Notes: a model not told the origin generated them from the sequence alone. 64,000 nt of DNA from an uncultured Clostridia bacterium (GCA_947589185.1 CANQCK010000004.1:49584-113583); one strand, 5' to 3'; shown: positions 26,121 through 34,224, counted from the stretch's first letter. Program-made: numbers and translations.

Positions 26121-27914
26121 CTACTTCTTTGATATTGCACCGAACTTGCATTTTTCCATACAAGCTCCGCACTTAATACATTTACTTTGATCAATAGTGT
26201 GTGGATTTTTAACGCTTCCCTCAATAGCTCCTGCAGGACACTGTCTTGCACAAAGAGTACAGCCCTTGCACTTGTCCTTGTCGATAACGTATTTGAGAAG
26301 GTCTTTACAAACTCCTGCAGGACAGGTTTTGTCAACAACGTGTGCGATATACTCGTCCTTGAAGTAACGAAGAGTCGAGAGAACAGGGTTCGGAGCTGTC
26401 TGTCCGAGTCCGCAGAGGGAGTTGTTCTTTATGTAGTAGCATAACTCTTCGATTTTGTCTAAGTCCTCAAGCGTTCCCTGACCTTTTGTGACCTTGTCAA
26501 GAAGCTCATACAAGCGTTTTGTACCGATACGGCAAGGCGTACACTTTCCGCAGGATTCGTCAACCGTGAATGCTAAGAAGAACTTAGCAATATCAACCAT
26601 ACAGTTGTCCTCATCCATAACGATAAGTCCGCCCGAACCCATCATAGAACCGATAGCGATAAGATTATCGTAGTCGATTTCAATATCATAATGCTCAGCA
26701 GGAATACATCCGCCCGAAGGTCCTCCTGTCTGGGCAGCCTTGAATTTCTTTCCGTTAGGTATTCCGCCGCCTATTTCTTCGATAATAGTTCTCAGCTTTG
26801 TACCCATTGGGATCTCAACAAGACCTGTATTTTTGATCTTACCGCCGAGTGCAAATACCTTTGTACCTTTCGATTTTTCTGTACCCATAGACGCAAACCA
26901 GTCAGCACCGTTTACGATGATCTGAGGAATGTTTGCGTAAGTTTCAACATTGTTTAGAATTGTCGGCTTGCCGAACAAGCCCTTTTCAGCAGGGAACGGA
27001 GGACGAGGACGAGGCTCACCTCTGTTGCCTTCAATAGACGTCATAAGAGCGGTTTCCTCACCGCAAACGAAAGCTCCCGCACCAAGACGCAGACCGATGT
27101 CGAAATCAAAGCCTGTGCCAAAGATGTCTTTTCCCAGAAGTCCGTATTCTCTTGCCTGATTGATAGCGATTTCCAGACGCTTAACAGCGATAGGATACTC
27201 AGCACGAACATAAATATAACCCTGCGATGCTCCGATTGCATATCCTGCGATAGCCATTGCCTCTAAAACAACGTGCGGGTCGCCCTCTAATACAGAACGA
27301 TCCATAAATGCTCCCGGGTCGCCCTCGTCGGCGTTACAGCAAACGTATTTTTGGTCAGCGTCAGGAACGATATTACGGGCAAGCTTCCACTTCATACCTG
27401 TCGGGAAGCCGCCGCCGCCTCTTCCTCTGAGACCCGAGTCGAGAATAGTCTGGATAACTTCCTCAGGCGTCATTTCGGTAAGTACCTTACCCAAAGCCTC
27501 ATATCCGCCTGTTCCTATATATTCTTCAATATTTTCAGGATTGATAACACCGCAGTTTCTCAGTGCAACACGGTGCTGCTTTTTGTAAAACGCTGTGTCA
27601 TTAAGCGATTTAACGCCGTTGTCTGTAACAGTCTCATCGTATACAAGACGTGAAACGATTCTTCCCTTTAACAGGTGTTCCGAAACGATTTCAGGAATGT
27701 CATCTACCTTAACCATTGAGTAGAACGTACCCTCAGGATAGATAATCATAATCGGTCCTAAAGCACAAAGTCCGAAGCATCCTGTCTTTACTACCTGAAC
27801 CTCGTCAGATAATCCATTTTTGGCAATTTCGCTTTCCAGCTTTTCAACGATTTGTGCACTTCCGGAAGAAGTACAACCTGTTCCGCCGCAGACTAAAACG
27901 TGTGAACGATACAT
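26121..27914 (-). CDS. hndC: NADH-binding flavoprotein subunit of hydrogenase (NuoF/HndC/HydB-like)
   Basis: 597 residues. N-terminal thioredoxin-like [2Fe-2S] domain (CGGTGCTSSGS...CFGLCALGP), NuoF core with FMN/NADH glycine loop GLRGRGGGGFPTGMKW and GAGAFVCGEETALMTSIEG, SLBB segment, ESCGKCTPCRIGT cluster site, and a C-terminal pair of [4Fe-4S] motifs (CKGCTLCARQCPAGAI, CIKCGACMEKCKFGAI). It oxidises or reduces NAD(H) and passes electrons to HndD. It follows hndB by 14 nt. Confidence 0.95.
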   Translation of the reverse strand: MYRSHVLVCGGTGCTSSGSAQIVEKLESEIAKNGLSDEVQVVKTGCFGLCALGPIMIIYPEGTFYSMVKVDDIPEIVSEHLLKGRIVSRLVYDETVTDNGVKSLNDTAFYKKQHRVALRNCGVINPENIEEYIGTGGYEALGKVLTEMTPEEVIQTILDSGLRGRGGGGFPTGMKWKLARNIVPDADQKYVCCNADEGDPGAFMDRSVLEGDPHVVLEAMAIAGYAIGASQGYIYVRAEYPIAVKRLEIAINQAREYGLLGKDIFGTGFDFDIGLRLGAGAFVCGEETALMTSIEGNRGEPRPRPPFPAEKGLFGKPTILNNVETYANIPQIIVNGADWFASMGTEKSKGTKVFALGGKIKNTGLVEIPMGTKLRTIIEEIGGGIPNGKKFKAAQTGGPSGGCIPAEHYDIEIDYDNLIAIGSMMGSGGLIVMDEDNCMVDIAKFFLAFTVDESCGKCTPCRIGTKRLYELLDKVTKGQGTLEDLDKIEELCYYIKNNSLCGLGQTAPNPVLSTLRYFKDEYIAHVVDKTCPAGVCKDLLKYVIDKDKCKGCTLCARQCPAGAIEGSVKNPHTIDQSKCIKCGACMEKCKFGAISKK

Positions 27915-27928
27915 ATATGTACTCCTCC

Positions 27929-28291
27929 TTAACTAATTGTATAATCAGAAACTACCTGACCTCTTATCAAATGACGGTCGATAACTTCTTTTGCTTTTTC
28001 AGCAGTCATTTTTACATATGTTACTTTGCCTTTGCCCGGTTCCATAACTTCAACTATCGGCTCATATTTGCACATACCGATACAGCCGGTTTGTGTAACC
28101 ATAACCTTGTCTCCGATGCCCTTTTCCGCAACGCCTTCAACAAAAGCGTTAAGAACAGGTCTTGCACCGGCTGCTATTCCGCAGGTTGCCATTCCGACAA
28201 CTACACGGGTAACATTATCGTCTTCTTCACGAAGTCCGACTTGTCCCTGCATTTTTTCACGGATAGCTCTTAACTCTTCAAGTGATTTCAT
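27929..28291 (-). CDS. hndB: Thioredoxin-like [2Fe-2S] ferredoxin subunit (HndB-like)
   Basis: 120-residue protein with the cluster ligands in MATCGIAAGARP and TGCIGMCKYEPIVEV. It corresponds to the small extra ferredoxin subunit HndB of tetrameric NADP/NAD-reducing hydrogenases. AGGAGGAAATAATAA precedes the ATG. Encoded between the HATPase and hndC in one operon. Confidence 0.9.
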   Translation of the reverse strand: MKSLEELRAIREKMQGQVGLREEDDNVTRVVVGMATCGIAAGARPVLNAFVEGVAEKGIGDKVMVTQTGCIGMCKYEPIVEVMEPGKGKVTYVKMTAEKAKEVIDRHLIRGQVVSDYTIS

Positions 28292-28343
28292 TTATTATTT
28301 CCTCCTATTATAGTGTTTAGCGTGAAAAATTGTCTTCACATTT

Positions 28344-28901
28344 TTAAAAAATAAGGTCTTGATCAACCTCAGCCTTGTTGGATTTAAGAAAATCCATTAT
28401 GTAGGCTGAAACCTCAGGAACATCAAAGGGAACATCGCCTAAAATTTCACGAAGCTCTCTGGTGTCCAGCGTGAAAGATTTGTCATTCACCGTATAAGTG
28501 TAAACAAAATCAATATTTTTGTTCAATGTAATCAGACTGTGCATTGTGCTCGACATATCGCCAAGCGGCATTCTGTCAATGTGGTCGAGAGTGAATATTG
28601 CGGTAACCTGCGTTCCCTCGCCGACTTTTGACTTTATCTCAAACGAGCCGTCTGTATTTTCTGCGGCTTCCTTGAAAAACGGCACCCCAAGTCCTACCTT
28701 CCTGGTAGTTCTTGTTGTGAAGAAAGGGTCGCACACTTGCGAAACCTGTTCTTCAGTCATTCCGCAGCCGTTGTCATTGATTTTTATAGTCAGTCTGTTG
28801 GCGTTTGAGTCAGCCAGAACCGATATTTCAACCAGCGACGCATTCGCCTTGACAGAATTCTGTGCGACGTCTAATACATTGAGTGATATTTCGGTCATCA
28901 T
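28344..28901 (-). CDS. HATPase (histidine-kinase-type ATP-binding) protein inside the hydrogenase operon
   Basis: 185 residues with a GHKL ATP-binding fold and no kinase dimerisation domain. N box VAQNSVKANAS, G1 INDNGCGMTEEQVSQVCDPFFTT, G2 RKVGLGVPFFKEAAENTDGSFEIKS, then a C-terminal extension of about 75 residues. Its start overlaps the hndA stop (TGATG). Such ATPases are found inside clostridial hydABC/hnd operons; the role is undefined, possibly redox-linked regulation alongside the sensory set at 29.9-33 kb. Confidence 0.88.
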   Translation of the reverse strand: MMTEISLNVLDVAQNSVKANASLVEISVLADSNANRLTIKINDNGCGMTEEQVSQVCDPFFTTRTTRKVGLGVPFFKEAAENTDGSFEIKSKVGEGTQVTAIFTLDHIDRMPLGDMSSTMHSLITLNKNIDFVYTYTVNDKSFTLDTRELREILGDVPFDVPEVSAYIMDFLKSNKAEVDQDLIF

Positions 28902-29398
28902 CAGTCTGAATATTTTGAGATAATGCCGTCAACATCGTCAACTGTCAGACGTCCGTAAACGTCATCGTTGACAGTCAGTACAGGAGCAAGTCCGCAAGCA
29001 CCGATACATCTGCAGTCAACAAGCGTAAACTTGCCGTCGGATGTTGTTTCTCCGCCCTTGATACCCAGTTTTTTGGATAGCTCGTCGAAAATATCTCCTG
29101 AGCCCTTTACATAACAAGCCGTACCAAGACAAACGGAAATAGTGTATTTTCCCTTTGGGTTCAGCGTGAATTGTGAGTAGAAGGTAGCTACTCCGTAAAT
29201 TTTCTCAAGCGGGATATCCATTTCAGCTGCAATTATTTTTTGAACTTCGATTGGAAGATATCCGTAAATTTCCTGTGCTTCCTGAAGAACAGGCATCAAT
29301 GCTCCCTTATCACTTTTGTGAGAAGCAATAACTTCTCTGAGCTTTTCTTCCTGTTCTTTAGTGCCTGAGAAAGGGATAGAACATTCTTTTGCTGCCAT
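28901..29398 (-). CDS. hndA: NuoE/HndA-like [2Fe-2S] hydrogenase subunit
   Basis: 165 residues; the first gene of the hydrogenase operon. The thioredoxin-like [2Fe-2S] fold carries ligands in VCLGTACYVKGS and CRCIGACGLAPVLTVND. The N-terminal helical part (LMPVLQEAQEIYGYLPIEVQKIIAAEMDIPLEKIYGVATFYSQF) is typical of NuoE. It relays electrons with HndC. AAGGAGGTTCACAA precedes the start. Confidence 0.95.
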   Translation of the reverse strand: MAAKECSIPFSGTKEQEEKLREVIASHKSDKGALMPVLQEAQEIYGYLPIEVQKIIAAEMDIPLEKIYGVATFYSQFTLNPKGKYTISVCLGTACYVKGSGDIFDELSKKLGIKGGETTSDGKFTLVDCRCIGACGLAPVLTVNDDVYGRLTVDDVDGIISKYSD

Positions 29399-29520
29399 TT
29401 GTGAACCTCCTTAATATTTAGTGTAAAATTAGACATAGTTAAATTGCTGAATTCAAATTACATACTGTTATAGCTATTCAGCGTAATTATAGAAGAAATG
29501 TAATTTCCCCCTATAAAACA

Positions 29521-29549
29521 TCAATAAGTGCATAATAATCACTTATTGA
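29521..29549 (-). promoter_or_regulatory. Inverted repeat at the probable 5' end of the hydrogenase transcript
   Basis: TCAATAAGTG-N9-CACTTATTGA, 10-bp arms, immediately downstream of a minus-strand TATAAT (29552-29557). It could be a stabilising 5' hairpin or an operator. Confidence 0.45.
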
Positions 29550-29551
29550 AC

Positions 29552-29596
29552 ATTATAACATATTATTAATTAAACTGCTATGAACATTATGAACAT
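29552..29596 (-). promoter_or_regulatory. hnd promoter with tandem ATGAACAT repeats upstream
   Basis: Minus-strand -10 TATAAT with a poor -35 (TAGCAG). Two direct repeats ATGAACAT (29580-29587, 29589-29596) start at the -35. This layout suggests an activator-dependent promoter. A GTACAATTTGTAC palindrome follows at 29624. Confidence 0.5.
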
Positions 29597-29623
29597 AGAC
29601 AAGCCGTATTTTTTGTTTAAACT

Positions 29624-29636
29624 GTACAATTTGTAC
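29624..29636. promoter_or_regulatory. GTACAATTTGTAC palindrome in the divergent hydrogenase control region
   Basis: 13-nt odd palindrome with partial extension (AAC...GTT) in the 490-bp gap between hndA and the DRTGG gene. Otherwise the gap is AT-rich without further genes. Confidence 0.4.
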
Positions 29637-29887
29637 GTTAATAGGTAAAAAAATATCGGTTCATAATTTTCCAAGCAGTAAAACGGGCAAAATGGTCTTG
29701 AAAACAAGCTGAAAAAATGTTATTATATAAATGTATATGTATAAATATTAAAATTCAGAAATATTTTTTAACAAAGATTTTTTTTAATGCTTAAAATAAA
29801 CTTCAGAATATTAAGTAATTTTTTAAACGGCGGATAAATTGCAAGACGTATAAAACTTATGCGTCTAATCAATTAAGGAGGATTATT

Positions 29888-30238
29888 ATGACAATTTCAG
29901 AGGTAAAGGATTTTCTTGAAGCAAAAATACTTTGCGGAGAAGAGCATATCGGAAAAGACGTTCACACAGCCTGCGGTTCTGATATGATGAGCGATGTACT
30001 TGCATTTGTCAAGGATCAGTCTGTGCTGATAACAGGGCTTAACAATCCGCAGGTCATCAGAACTGCCGAGATGATGGACATTATCTGCATATGCTTTGTA
30101 AGAGGCAAGGTTCCTGATGAAACTATTATTGAAATGGCGGCAGACAGAGGACTTGTTTTAATGGCAACAGATATGAGAATGTTTGAAGCCTGCGGAATCT
30201 TATACGAAAATGGACTTCGTGGAGGTGCAAAGCATTGA
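29888..30238 (+). CDS. DRTGG-domain protein, 116 aa
   Basis: Small alpha/beta protein resembling a stand-alone DRTGG domain (as found N-terminal to phosphotransacetylase-like and CBS proteins): TISEVKDFLEAKILCGEEHIGKDVHTACGSDMMSDVLAF to RMFEACGILYENGL. Ligand unknown. AAGGAGGATTATT precedes ATG. First gene of the five-gene putative sensory operon facing away from hnd. Its stop overlaps the next start. Confidence 0.82.
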   Translation: MTISEVKDFLEAKILCGEEHIGKDVHTACGSDMMSDVLAFVKDQSVLITGLNNPQVIRTAEMMDIICICFVRGKVPDETIIEMAADRGLVLMATDMRMFEACGILYENGLRGGAKH

Positions 30239-30660
30239 GTACGTCTGTAACATTCAAGTATACCGTTGACGGGGAGGATTTTACCCGTGCAGGGGAGGCT
30301 TCAAGCAATGTTAAGGGCAAGCTCAAGCAAATGGGAGTAAGTCCTGATGTTGTAAGAAAAGTTGCTATTGCTATGTATGAGGGCGAAATTAATATGGTCG
30401 TTCACGCAAAGGGCGGAGATATTACCGTTGAAGTTACCCCTGAAGAAATAATAATGACGCTGAAGGATGTAGGTCCGGGAATACCCGATGTGGAAAAGGC
30501 TATGCAGGCAGGGTATTCTACAGCGAATGAAAATATAAGGTCTCTTGGTTTCGGAGCAGGTATGGGACTGCCGAATATGAAAAAGTATTCTGATGAGCTG
30601 ACAATAGATACAAAACTCGGTGTGGGAACTACTGTAGTTATGAAGGTTAAAATTAATTGA
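30235..30660 (+). CDS. Anti-sigma-factor-type HATPase (RsbW-like)
   Basis: 141 residues, GHKL ATPase: VVRKVAIAMYEGEINMVVHAKGG (N box EGEINMVVHA), TLKDVGPGIPDVEKAMQAGYSTANENIRSLGFGAGMGLPNMKKYSDEL (G boxes). It resembles serine-kinase anti-sigma regulators but no cognate sigma or STAS gene is adjacent. TTG start overlapping the DRTGG stop by 4 nt. Confidence 0.85.
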   Translation: MSTSVTFKYTVDGEDFTRAGEASSNVKGKLKQMGVSPDVVRKVAIAMYEGEINMVVHAKGGDITVEVTPEEIIMTLKDVGPGIPDVEKAMQAGYSTANENIRSLGFGAGMGLPNMKKYSDELTIDTKLGVGTTVVMKVKIN

Positions 30661-30705
30661 TATTTTGGAACGATATACATAGTTTATAAGAAATGAGGTG
30701 TGAAA

Positions 30706-31980
30706 ATGGAGAATTTTACAAATTCGGTAAGGCTTGATAAGGATCTGTGCAAGGGCTGTATACACTGCATAAAGCGATGTCCGACTCAGGCTATTAGAGT
30801 AAGAAACGGAAAGGCTCATATTATTCCTGAATTTTGTATAGACTGCGGCGAATGTATTAGGGTTTGCCCTCACCATGCAAAGAAAACCCATTATGATCCG
30901 CTGGATATTTTAGATAAATATGAATACAAGGTGGCACTTCCTGCACCGTCTTTTTACGCTCAATTCAACAATTTAGAGGATATTAATATAGTATTGCGTG
31001 CGTTAAAGCATATGGGCTTTGACGATGTGTTCGAGGTTTCTGCGGCGGCGGAGCTTGTTTCGCAGCTTTCGAGGGAATATATTGAAAAGCACAAGGATAA
31101 GGCTCCGTTTATAAGCTCTGCCTGTCCGTCGGTAGTGCGGCTGATAAGGGTGAGATTCCCCAATCTTATCGAGCATATTCTGCCAATAAACGCACCTGTT
31201 GAAATAGCTGCTGAGGAGGCTGCTAAGAAAGCGGTCAAAGATACGGGACTTCCGAGAGAGAAAATAGGAATAATCTTTTTATCTCCGTGCCCTGCAAAGG
31301 TCTCGGCGGCAAAACACCCGATAGTTAATGAAAAATCGGAAATAGACGCAGTTGTCGCAATTAAGCACGTTTACAAAGAAATCCTGCCGTATATGGTCGA
31401 AGCCCAGAACGAGAGCGACGATCTTTTGCAGGCAGGAAAAATAGGCATAAGCTGGGGAGCGTCAGGCGGAGAAGCAGGAGGACTTTTAACTGACAGTTAT
31501 CTTGCCGCCGACGGCATAGAAAATGTTATAAAGGTGTTAGAGGAGCTTGAAGATCAAAAGATCTCAAACCTTGATTTTATAGAGCTTAACGCTTGCTCCG
31601 GCGGCTGTGTAGGCGGAGTTTTGCAGGTGGAAAATCCGTATGTTGCAAAATCAAAGCTGAAACACCTCAGAAAATATATGCCTGTTGCAAAAAATCATAT
31701 TGAGGAAACAAACGGAGTTAATAAGGCTTACTGGGATAAGGATCTGGAATATCAGCCTGTATTTAACTTAGGACGTGATTTTGCGGACGGTCTGGCTAAA
31801 ATGGAGCAGGTCGAACAGCTTTGCGAAAAGCTGCCGGGTCTTGACTGCGGTTCGTGCGGAGCCCCAACCTGTAAGGCGTTAGCTGAGGATATTGTCAGGG
31901 GAATCGCCAATGAGAAGGATTGTATTTATCTTCTTCGTGAGTATATACATAAATTATCCAGTGATTTGAAAAAGATTTAA
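30706..31980 (+). CDS. [FeFe]-hydrogenase-like protein with ferredoxin and C-terminal FeS domain (putative sensory type)
   Basis: 424 residues. N-terminal 2x[4Fe-4S] ferredoxin (CKGCIHCIKRCPTQAI, CIDCGECIRVCPHHA), H-cluster-like domain (about 75-330) with L1 SACPS, L2 SPCPAK and L3 NACSGGCVGG, then a [4Fe-4S] domain LDCGSCGAPTCKALAEDIVRG. In catalytic enzymes L1 is TSCCP/TSCSP; here Ala takes the first Cys position, as in putative sensory (group C) proteins. No PAS domain is fused. Neighbouring HATPase and DRTGG genes suggest signalling rather than bulk H2 turnover. ATG 30706 follows GAGGTG. Confidence 0.88.
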   Translation: MENFTNSVRLDKDLCKGCIHCIKRCPTQAIRVRNGKAHIIPEFCIDCGECIRVCPHHAKKTHYDPLDILDKYEYKVALPAPSFYAQFNNLEDINIVLRALKHMGFDDVFEVSAAAELVSQLSREYIEKHKDKAPFISSACPSVVRLIRVRFPNLIEHILPINAPVEIAAEEAAKKAVKDTGLPREKIGIIFLSPCPAKVSAAKHPIVNEKSEIDAVVAIKHVYKEILPYMVEAQNESDDLLQAGKIGISWGASGGEAGGLLTDSYLAADGIENVIKVLEELEDQKISNLDFIELNACSGGCVGGVLQVENPYVAKSKLKHLRKYMPVAKNHIEETNGVNKAYWDKDLEYQPVFNLGRDFADGLAKMEQVEQLCEKLPGLDCGSCGAPTCKALAEDIVRGIANEKDCIYLLREYIHKLSSDLKKI

Positions 31981-32011
31981 TTACGTCTAAAACGAAAGGT
32001 AAGGTGATAGT

Positions 32012-32356
32012 ATGACGGCTTCTCAGCTTATTGAAAAAGCAGGATTTAAGGTATTAAATTTTCCCGATGAGAATAAAGAGAGAAATATCAGCGGTGTGTA
32101 CTGCTGCGACTTATTAAGCGTTGTAATGTCAAAGGGTTTTGAGGACTGTGTTTGGATAACCATTATGGGTAATATAAATGCGGTAGCAGTTGCGGCACTT
32201 ACCGAAATGAGCGTTATTGTTCTTGCCGAGGGAACGGCAATAGATGAAAATATGCTCCCAAAGGCTGAGATGCAGGGTATAACGGTTGTGCAGTCAGACA
32301 AGCCTATTTATGAAACGGCAGTTATGATCTACAGCCTGCTTAAAGAAAATGCTTAG
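32012..32356 (+). CDS. Second DRTGG-like protein, 114 aa
   Basis: Similar in size and fold pattern to the first DRTGG gene: TASQLIEKAGFKVLNFPDENKERNISGVYCCDLLSVVMSKGFEDCVWITIMGNINAVAVAALTEMSVIVLAEG. It overlaps the PHP gene by 8 nt. The two DRTGG proteins flank the HATPase and hydrogenase-like gene and may bind a common nucleotide or metabolite signal, which is inference. Confidence 0.8.
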   Translation: MTASQLIEKAGFKVLNFPDENKERNISGVYCCDLLSVVMSKGFEDCVWITIMGNINAVAVAALTEMSVIVLAEGTAIDENMLPKAEMQGITVVQSDKPIYETAVMIYSLLKENA

Positions 32357-33074
32357 CCTGTCATACGATTTACATATACATTCCTGTCTGTCGCCCTGCG
32401 GTGATAATGAATCTACCCCTGCAAATATAGTCGGAATGGCTTATGTTAAAGAGCTTGACGTTATCGCTCTTTGCGACCACAACACCTCAAAAAACTGTGT
32501 TGCCGCAAGCGAGGTCGCTAAGGCTTACGGCAAGACCCTTATCTGCGGAATGGAGCTTACCACTGAGGAGGAAGTCCATGTTGTTTGTCTTATGCCCTGT
32601 CTCGACAAAGCACTTGAGCTTGATGAGTATGTAAATCAAAGAATTATGCCTGTGGAGAATAATCCAGATATATTCGGCGAACAACTAATAATGAACAGCG
32701 ATGACGAGATAATCGGACACGAGAACAAGCTGCTTATCAATGCGACTACCATTTCCTTTTCAAAGGTGTTTCCTTTAGTTGAAAGTCTGGGCGGAGTTGC
32801 TATACCTGCTCACATAGACAAGCAGGCAAATTCGCTTTTGGCAAACTTAGGATTTATTCCGCCGGATTCTACATTTAAAACTGTCGAGCTTAAAAACCTC
32901 AATAACCTTTCCGAGCTTAAAGCTCAGCACGATTATTTAAACAGCTGTAAGGTGATAACAAGCTCAGACGCACACTATCTTCGGGATATAAACGAGCCTG
33001 TTAATTTTCTGCACGCTGAGGAAAATTCAGCTGAGGCTGTTATTGAGGCGTTAAAGAATCCAAAGATCTTGTAG
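32349..33074 (+). CDS. PHP-domain phosphoesterase
   Basis: 241 residues; metal-dependent PHP fold. Metal motifs: DLHIHSCLSPCGD, ALCDHNT, GMELTTEEEVHVVCL, PAHIDK and SSDAHYL. It is expected to hydrolyse a phosphate ester or nucleotide. Last gene of the putative sensory operon. Possible turnover of a signalling nucleotide sensed by the DRTGG proteins is inference. Confidence 0.88.
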   Translation: MLSLSYDLHIHSCLSPCGDNESTPANIVGMAYVKELDVIALCDHNTSKNCVAASEVAKAYGKTLICGMELTTEEEVHVVCLMPCLDKALELDEYVNQRIMPVENNPDIFGEQLIMNSDDEIIGHENKLLINATTISFSKVFPLVESLGGVAIPAHIDKQANSLLANLGFIPPDSTFKTVELKNLNNLSELKAQHDYLNSCKVITSSDAHYLRDINEPVNFLHAEENSAEAVIEALKNPKIL

Positions 33075-33127
33075 ATGTTTTATAAATCAGGGTATGAAAA
33101 AATTTGCGTATGAATGGAGGATTTAAA

Positions 33128-33499
33128 ATGAAACAATGCTGTCTTCACGAATCGGGAGAGGATTATTTAGAAACCATTTTAATACTTCACAATAAAACAG
33201 GATATGTGCGTTCTATTGACATTGCAACAGAGCTGGGGTATTCAAAGCCGAGCGTGAGCCGAGCTATGGGTATTTTGAAAGCAAACGGATATATAACCGT
33301 CGAGCCGTCGGGGCAGATAGTTCTTACAGACGAGGGCAGAAAGAAAGCGGAGTCGGTATATCACAGGCATTTAGTCATAACCGATTTTCTGGAGGGTTTA
33401 GGCGTATCAAGGGAAAACGCCGAGCTTGACGCCTGCAAGATAGAGCATATTATCTCGGAGGAGACCTTTGAGAGGATTAAGGAAAATTGCGATAGATAA
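33128..33499 (+). CDS. DtxR/MntR-family metal-dependent regulator
   Basis: 123 residues. Winged-helix ESGEDYLETILILHNKTGYVRSIDIATELGYSKPSVSRAMGILKANGYITVEPSGQIVLTDEGR followed by the metal-binding dimerisation segment HRHLVITDFLEGLGVSRENAELDACKIEHIISEETFERI. There is no SH3-like domain, as in MntR-sized members. ATG 33128 follows GGAGG. Operator-like GTTAG-N6-CTAAC sites lie in front of the distant feo operon and could be its targets. Confidence 0.9.
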   Translation: MKQCCLHESGEDYLETILILHNKTGYVRSIDIATELGYSKPSVSRAMGILKANGYITVEPSGQIVLTDEGRKKAESVYHRHLVITDFLEGLGVSRENAELDACKIEHIISEETFERIKENCDR

Positions 33500-33543
33500 T
33501 TGATAATTGACAATGGAAAATGGATAATTATTGCTGTAATAAA
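33500..33543. repeat. GATAATTGATAATGG-type AT-rich repeat
   Basis: GATAATTGATAATTGACAATGGAAAATGGATAATTATTG directly follows the DtxR gene. It recurs after each RHH gene (34220, 34895, 35360) and in expanded form at 45.19-45.25 kb, always next to a stop codon. Confidence 0.7.
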
Positions 33544-33612
33544 TCATTCTTCTGCCTCTTTCATTACATCTTCAAAATACACTAAATGGATTGCTTCGAT
33601 TTTTTCTTTCAT
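33544..33612 (-). CDS. 22-aa micro-ORF, copy 1 of 4
   Basis: ATG to TGA encoding MKEKIEAIHLVYFEDVMKEAEE, too short for the ORF track. The Shine-Dalgarno GGAAGTAACATCG lies directly after the stop of the 78-aa gene, so the two look co-translated. Copies 2 and 3 encode MKRKFRAIHLL(D/Y)FEDVIKEAEE with the same leader. Conservation of frame, length, start and stop in three copies suggests a translated peptide. Function unknown. Confidence 0.5.
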   Translation of the reverse strand: MKEKIEAIHLVYFEDVMKEAEE

Positions 33613-33626
33613 CGATGTTACTTCCT

Positions 33627-33863
33627 TTAATTGTGGGTCTTAGAATTATTATGCGAACTTATGTTATTATACAATGCTCTGCATTCGTCACGAAGTTTGA
33701 ATACTTCATCTGAAAGGCATTCAAGCGTCCTTTTGAAAATATCATTTTCAAAGTAATTGGTGAAGAATATAACACAGAAATCTGAAAGCCCTGCTATCAT
33801 TTCAGTTTTTCTATGTATTTCTTCAATGTCCTGTATGCTTATGTTTCTGTTTTTATTATCCAT
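33627..33863 (-). CDS. Hypothetical protein, 78 aa, of the RHH array
   Basis: Not recognised. Start ATG 33863 (MDNKNRNISIQDIEE) follows GGAAGTGACATCA, the same leader used by the micro-ORFs. It is helical and hydrophilic with an aromatic/Cys patch (GLSDFCVIFFTNYFENDIFKRTLECL). It is transcribed divergently from the first RHH gene, with a palindrome inside the promoter. It may be a partner of the RHH protein, for example as an antitoxin/toxin-like pair, but nothing in the sequence proves that. Confidence 0.6.
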   Translation of the reverse strand: MDNKNRNISIQDIEEIHRKTEMIAGLSDFCVIFFTNYFENDIFKRTLECLSDEVFKLRDECRALYNNISSHNNSKTHN

Positions 33864-33897
33864 TGATGTCACTTCCTTTTTTGGTATGTATAAAAAT

Positions 33898-33926
33898 ATT
33901 ATACAATGGTACCGTTGTATAAACAA
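33898..33926 (-). promoter_or_regulatory. Promoter with palindromic operator (ATACAAtGGTACCgTTGTAT)
   Basis: Minus strand TTGTTT, 17 bp, TATAAT. The spacer and -10 contain the 20-bp palindrome ATACAATGGTACCGTTGTAT (33901-33920, one mismatched pair). An almost identical promoter with GGTACC lies at 35038-35066. Likely autoregulation by the adjacent RHH protein. Confidence 0.65.
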
Positions 33927-34029
33927 TCGGTAAAATCCACAAATATTTACTTAATATTGTTGTTTAATTTGATAAATTCATACAACTAAAGTAAATATAG
34001 AATTAAATTATAAGTAAGGTGAAATAAAT

Positions 34030-34224
34030 ATGCCAGCAAGTAAGGCTAAAATAAAAGCAAATAATAAATATGACAAAAATCATTATGATGGTATTCATAT
34101 GCGAGTTTTAAAGGGTAAAAAGGAAATAATTACAAAACACGCAAAAAAGCACGATGGTTCTCTGAACAAGTTTCTTAATCGGGCGGTTGATGAAGCTATG
34201 GAGAGAGATGAAAATAATGGATAA
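34030..34224 (+). CDS. Ribbon-helix-helix-like small protein, array copy 1
   Basis: 64 residues: basic N-terminus, NHYDGIHMRVLKGKKEIITKHAKKHDGSLNKFLNRAVDEAMERDENNG. The beta strand (IHMRVLKG) followed by two helices (KKEIITKHAKKHDG; SLNKFLNRAVDEAMERD) is the Arc/MetJ/CopG fold pattern. AAGTAAGGTGAAATAAAT precedes ATG. It is divergent from the 78-aa/micro-ORF unit. Probable DNA-binding repressor. Confidence 0.75.
   Translation: MPASKAKIKANNKYDKNHYDGIHMRVLKGKKEIITKHAKKHDGSLNKFLNRAVDEAMERDENNG

Noticed and set aside
30301-30891. 196-aa minus-strand ORF
   Set aside because: Overlaps the HATPase and the start of the hydrogenase-like gene in antisense; no recognisable domain.
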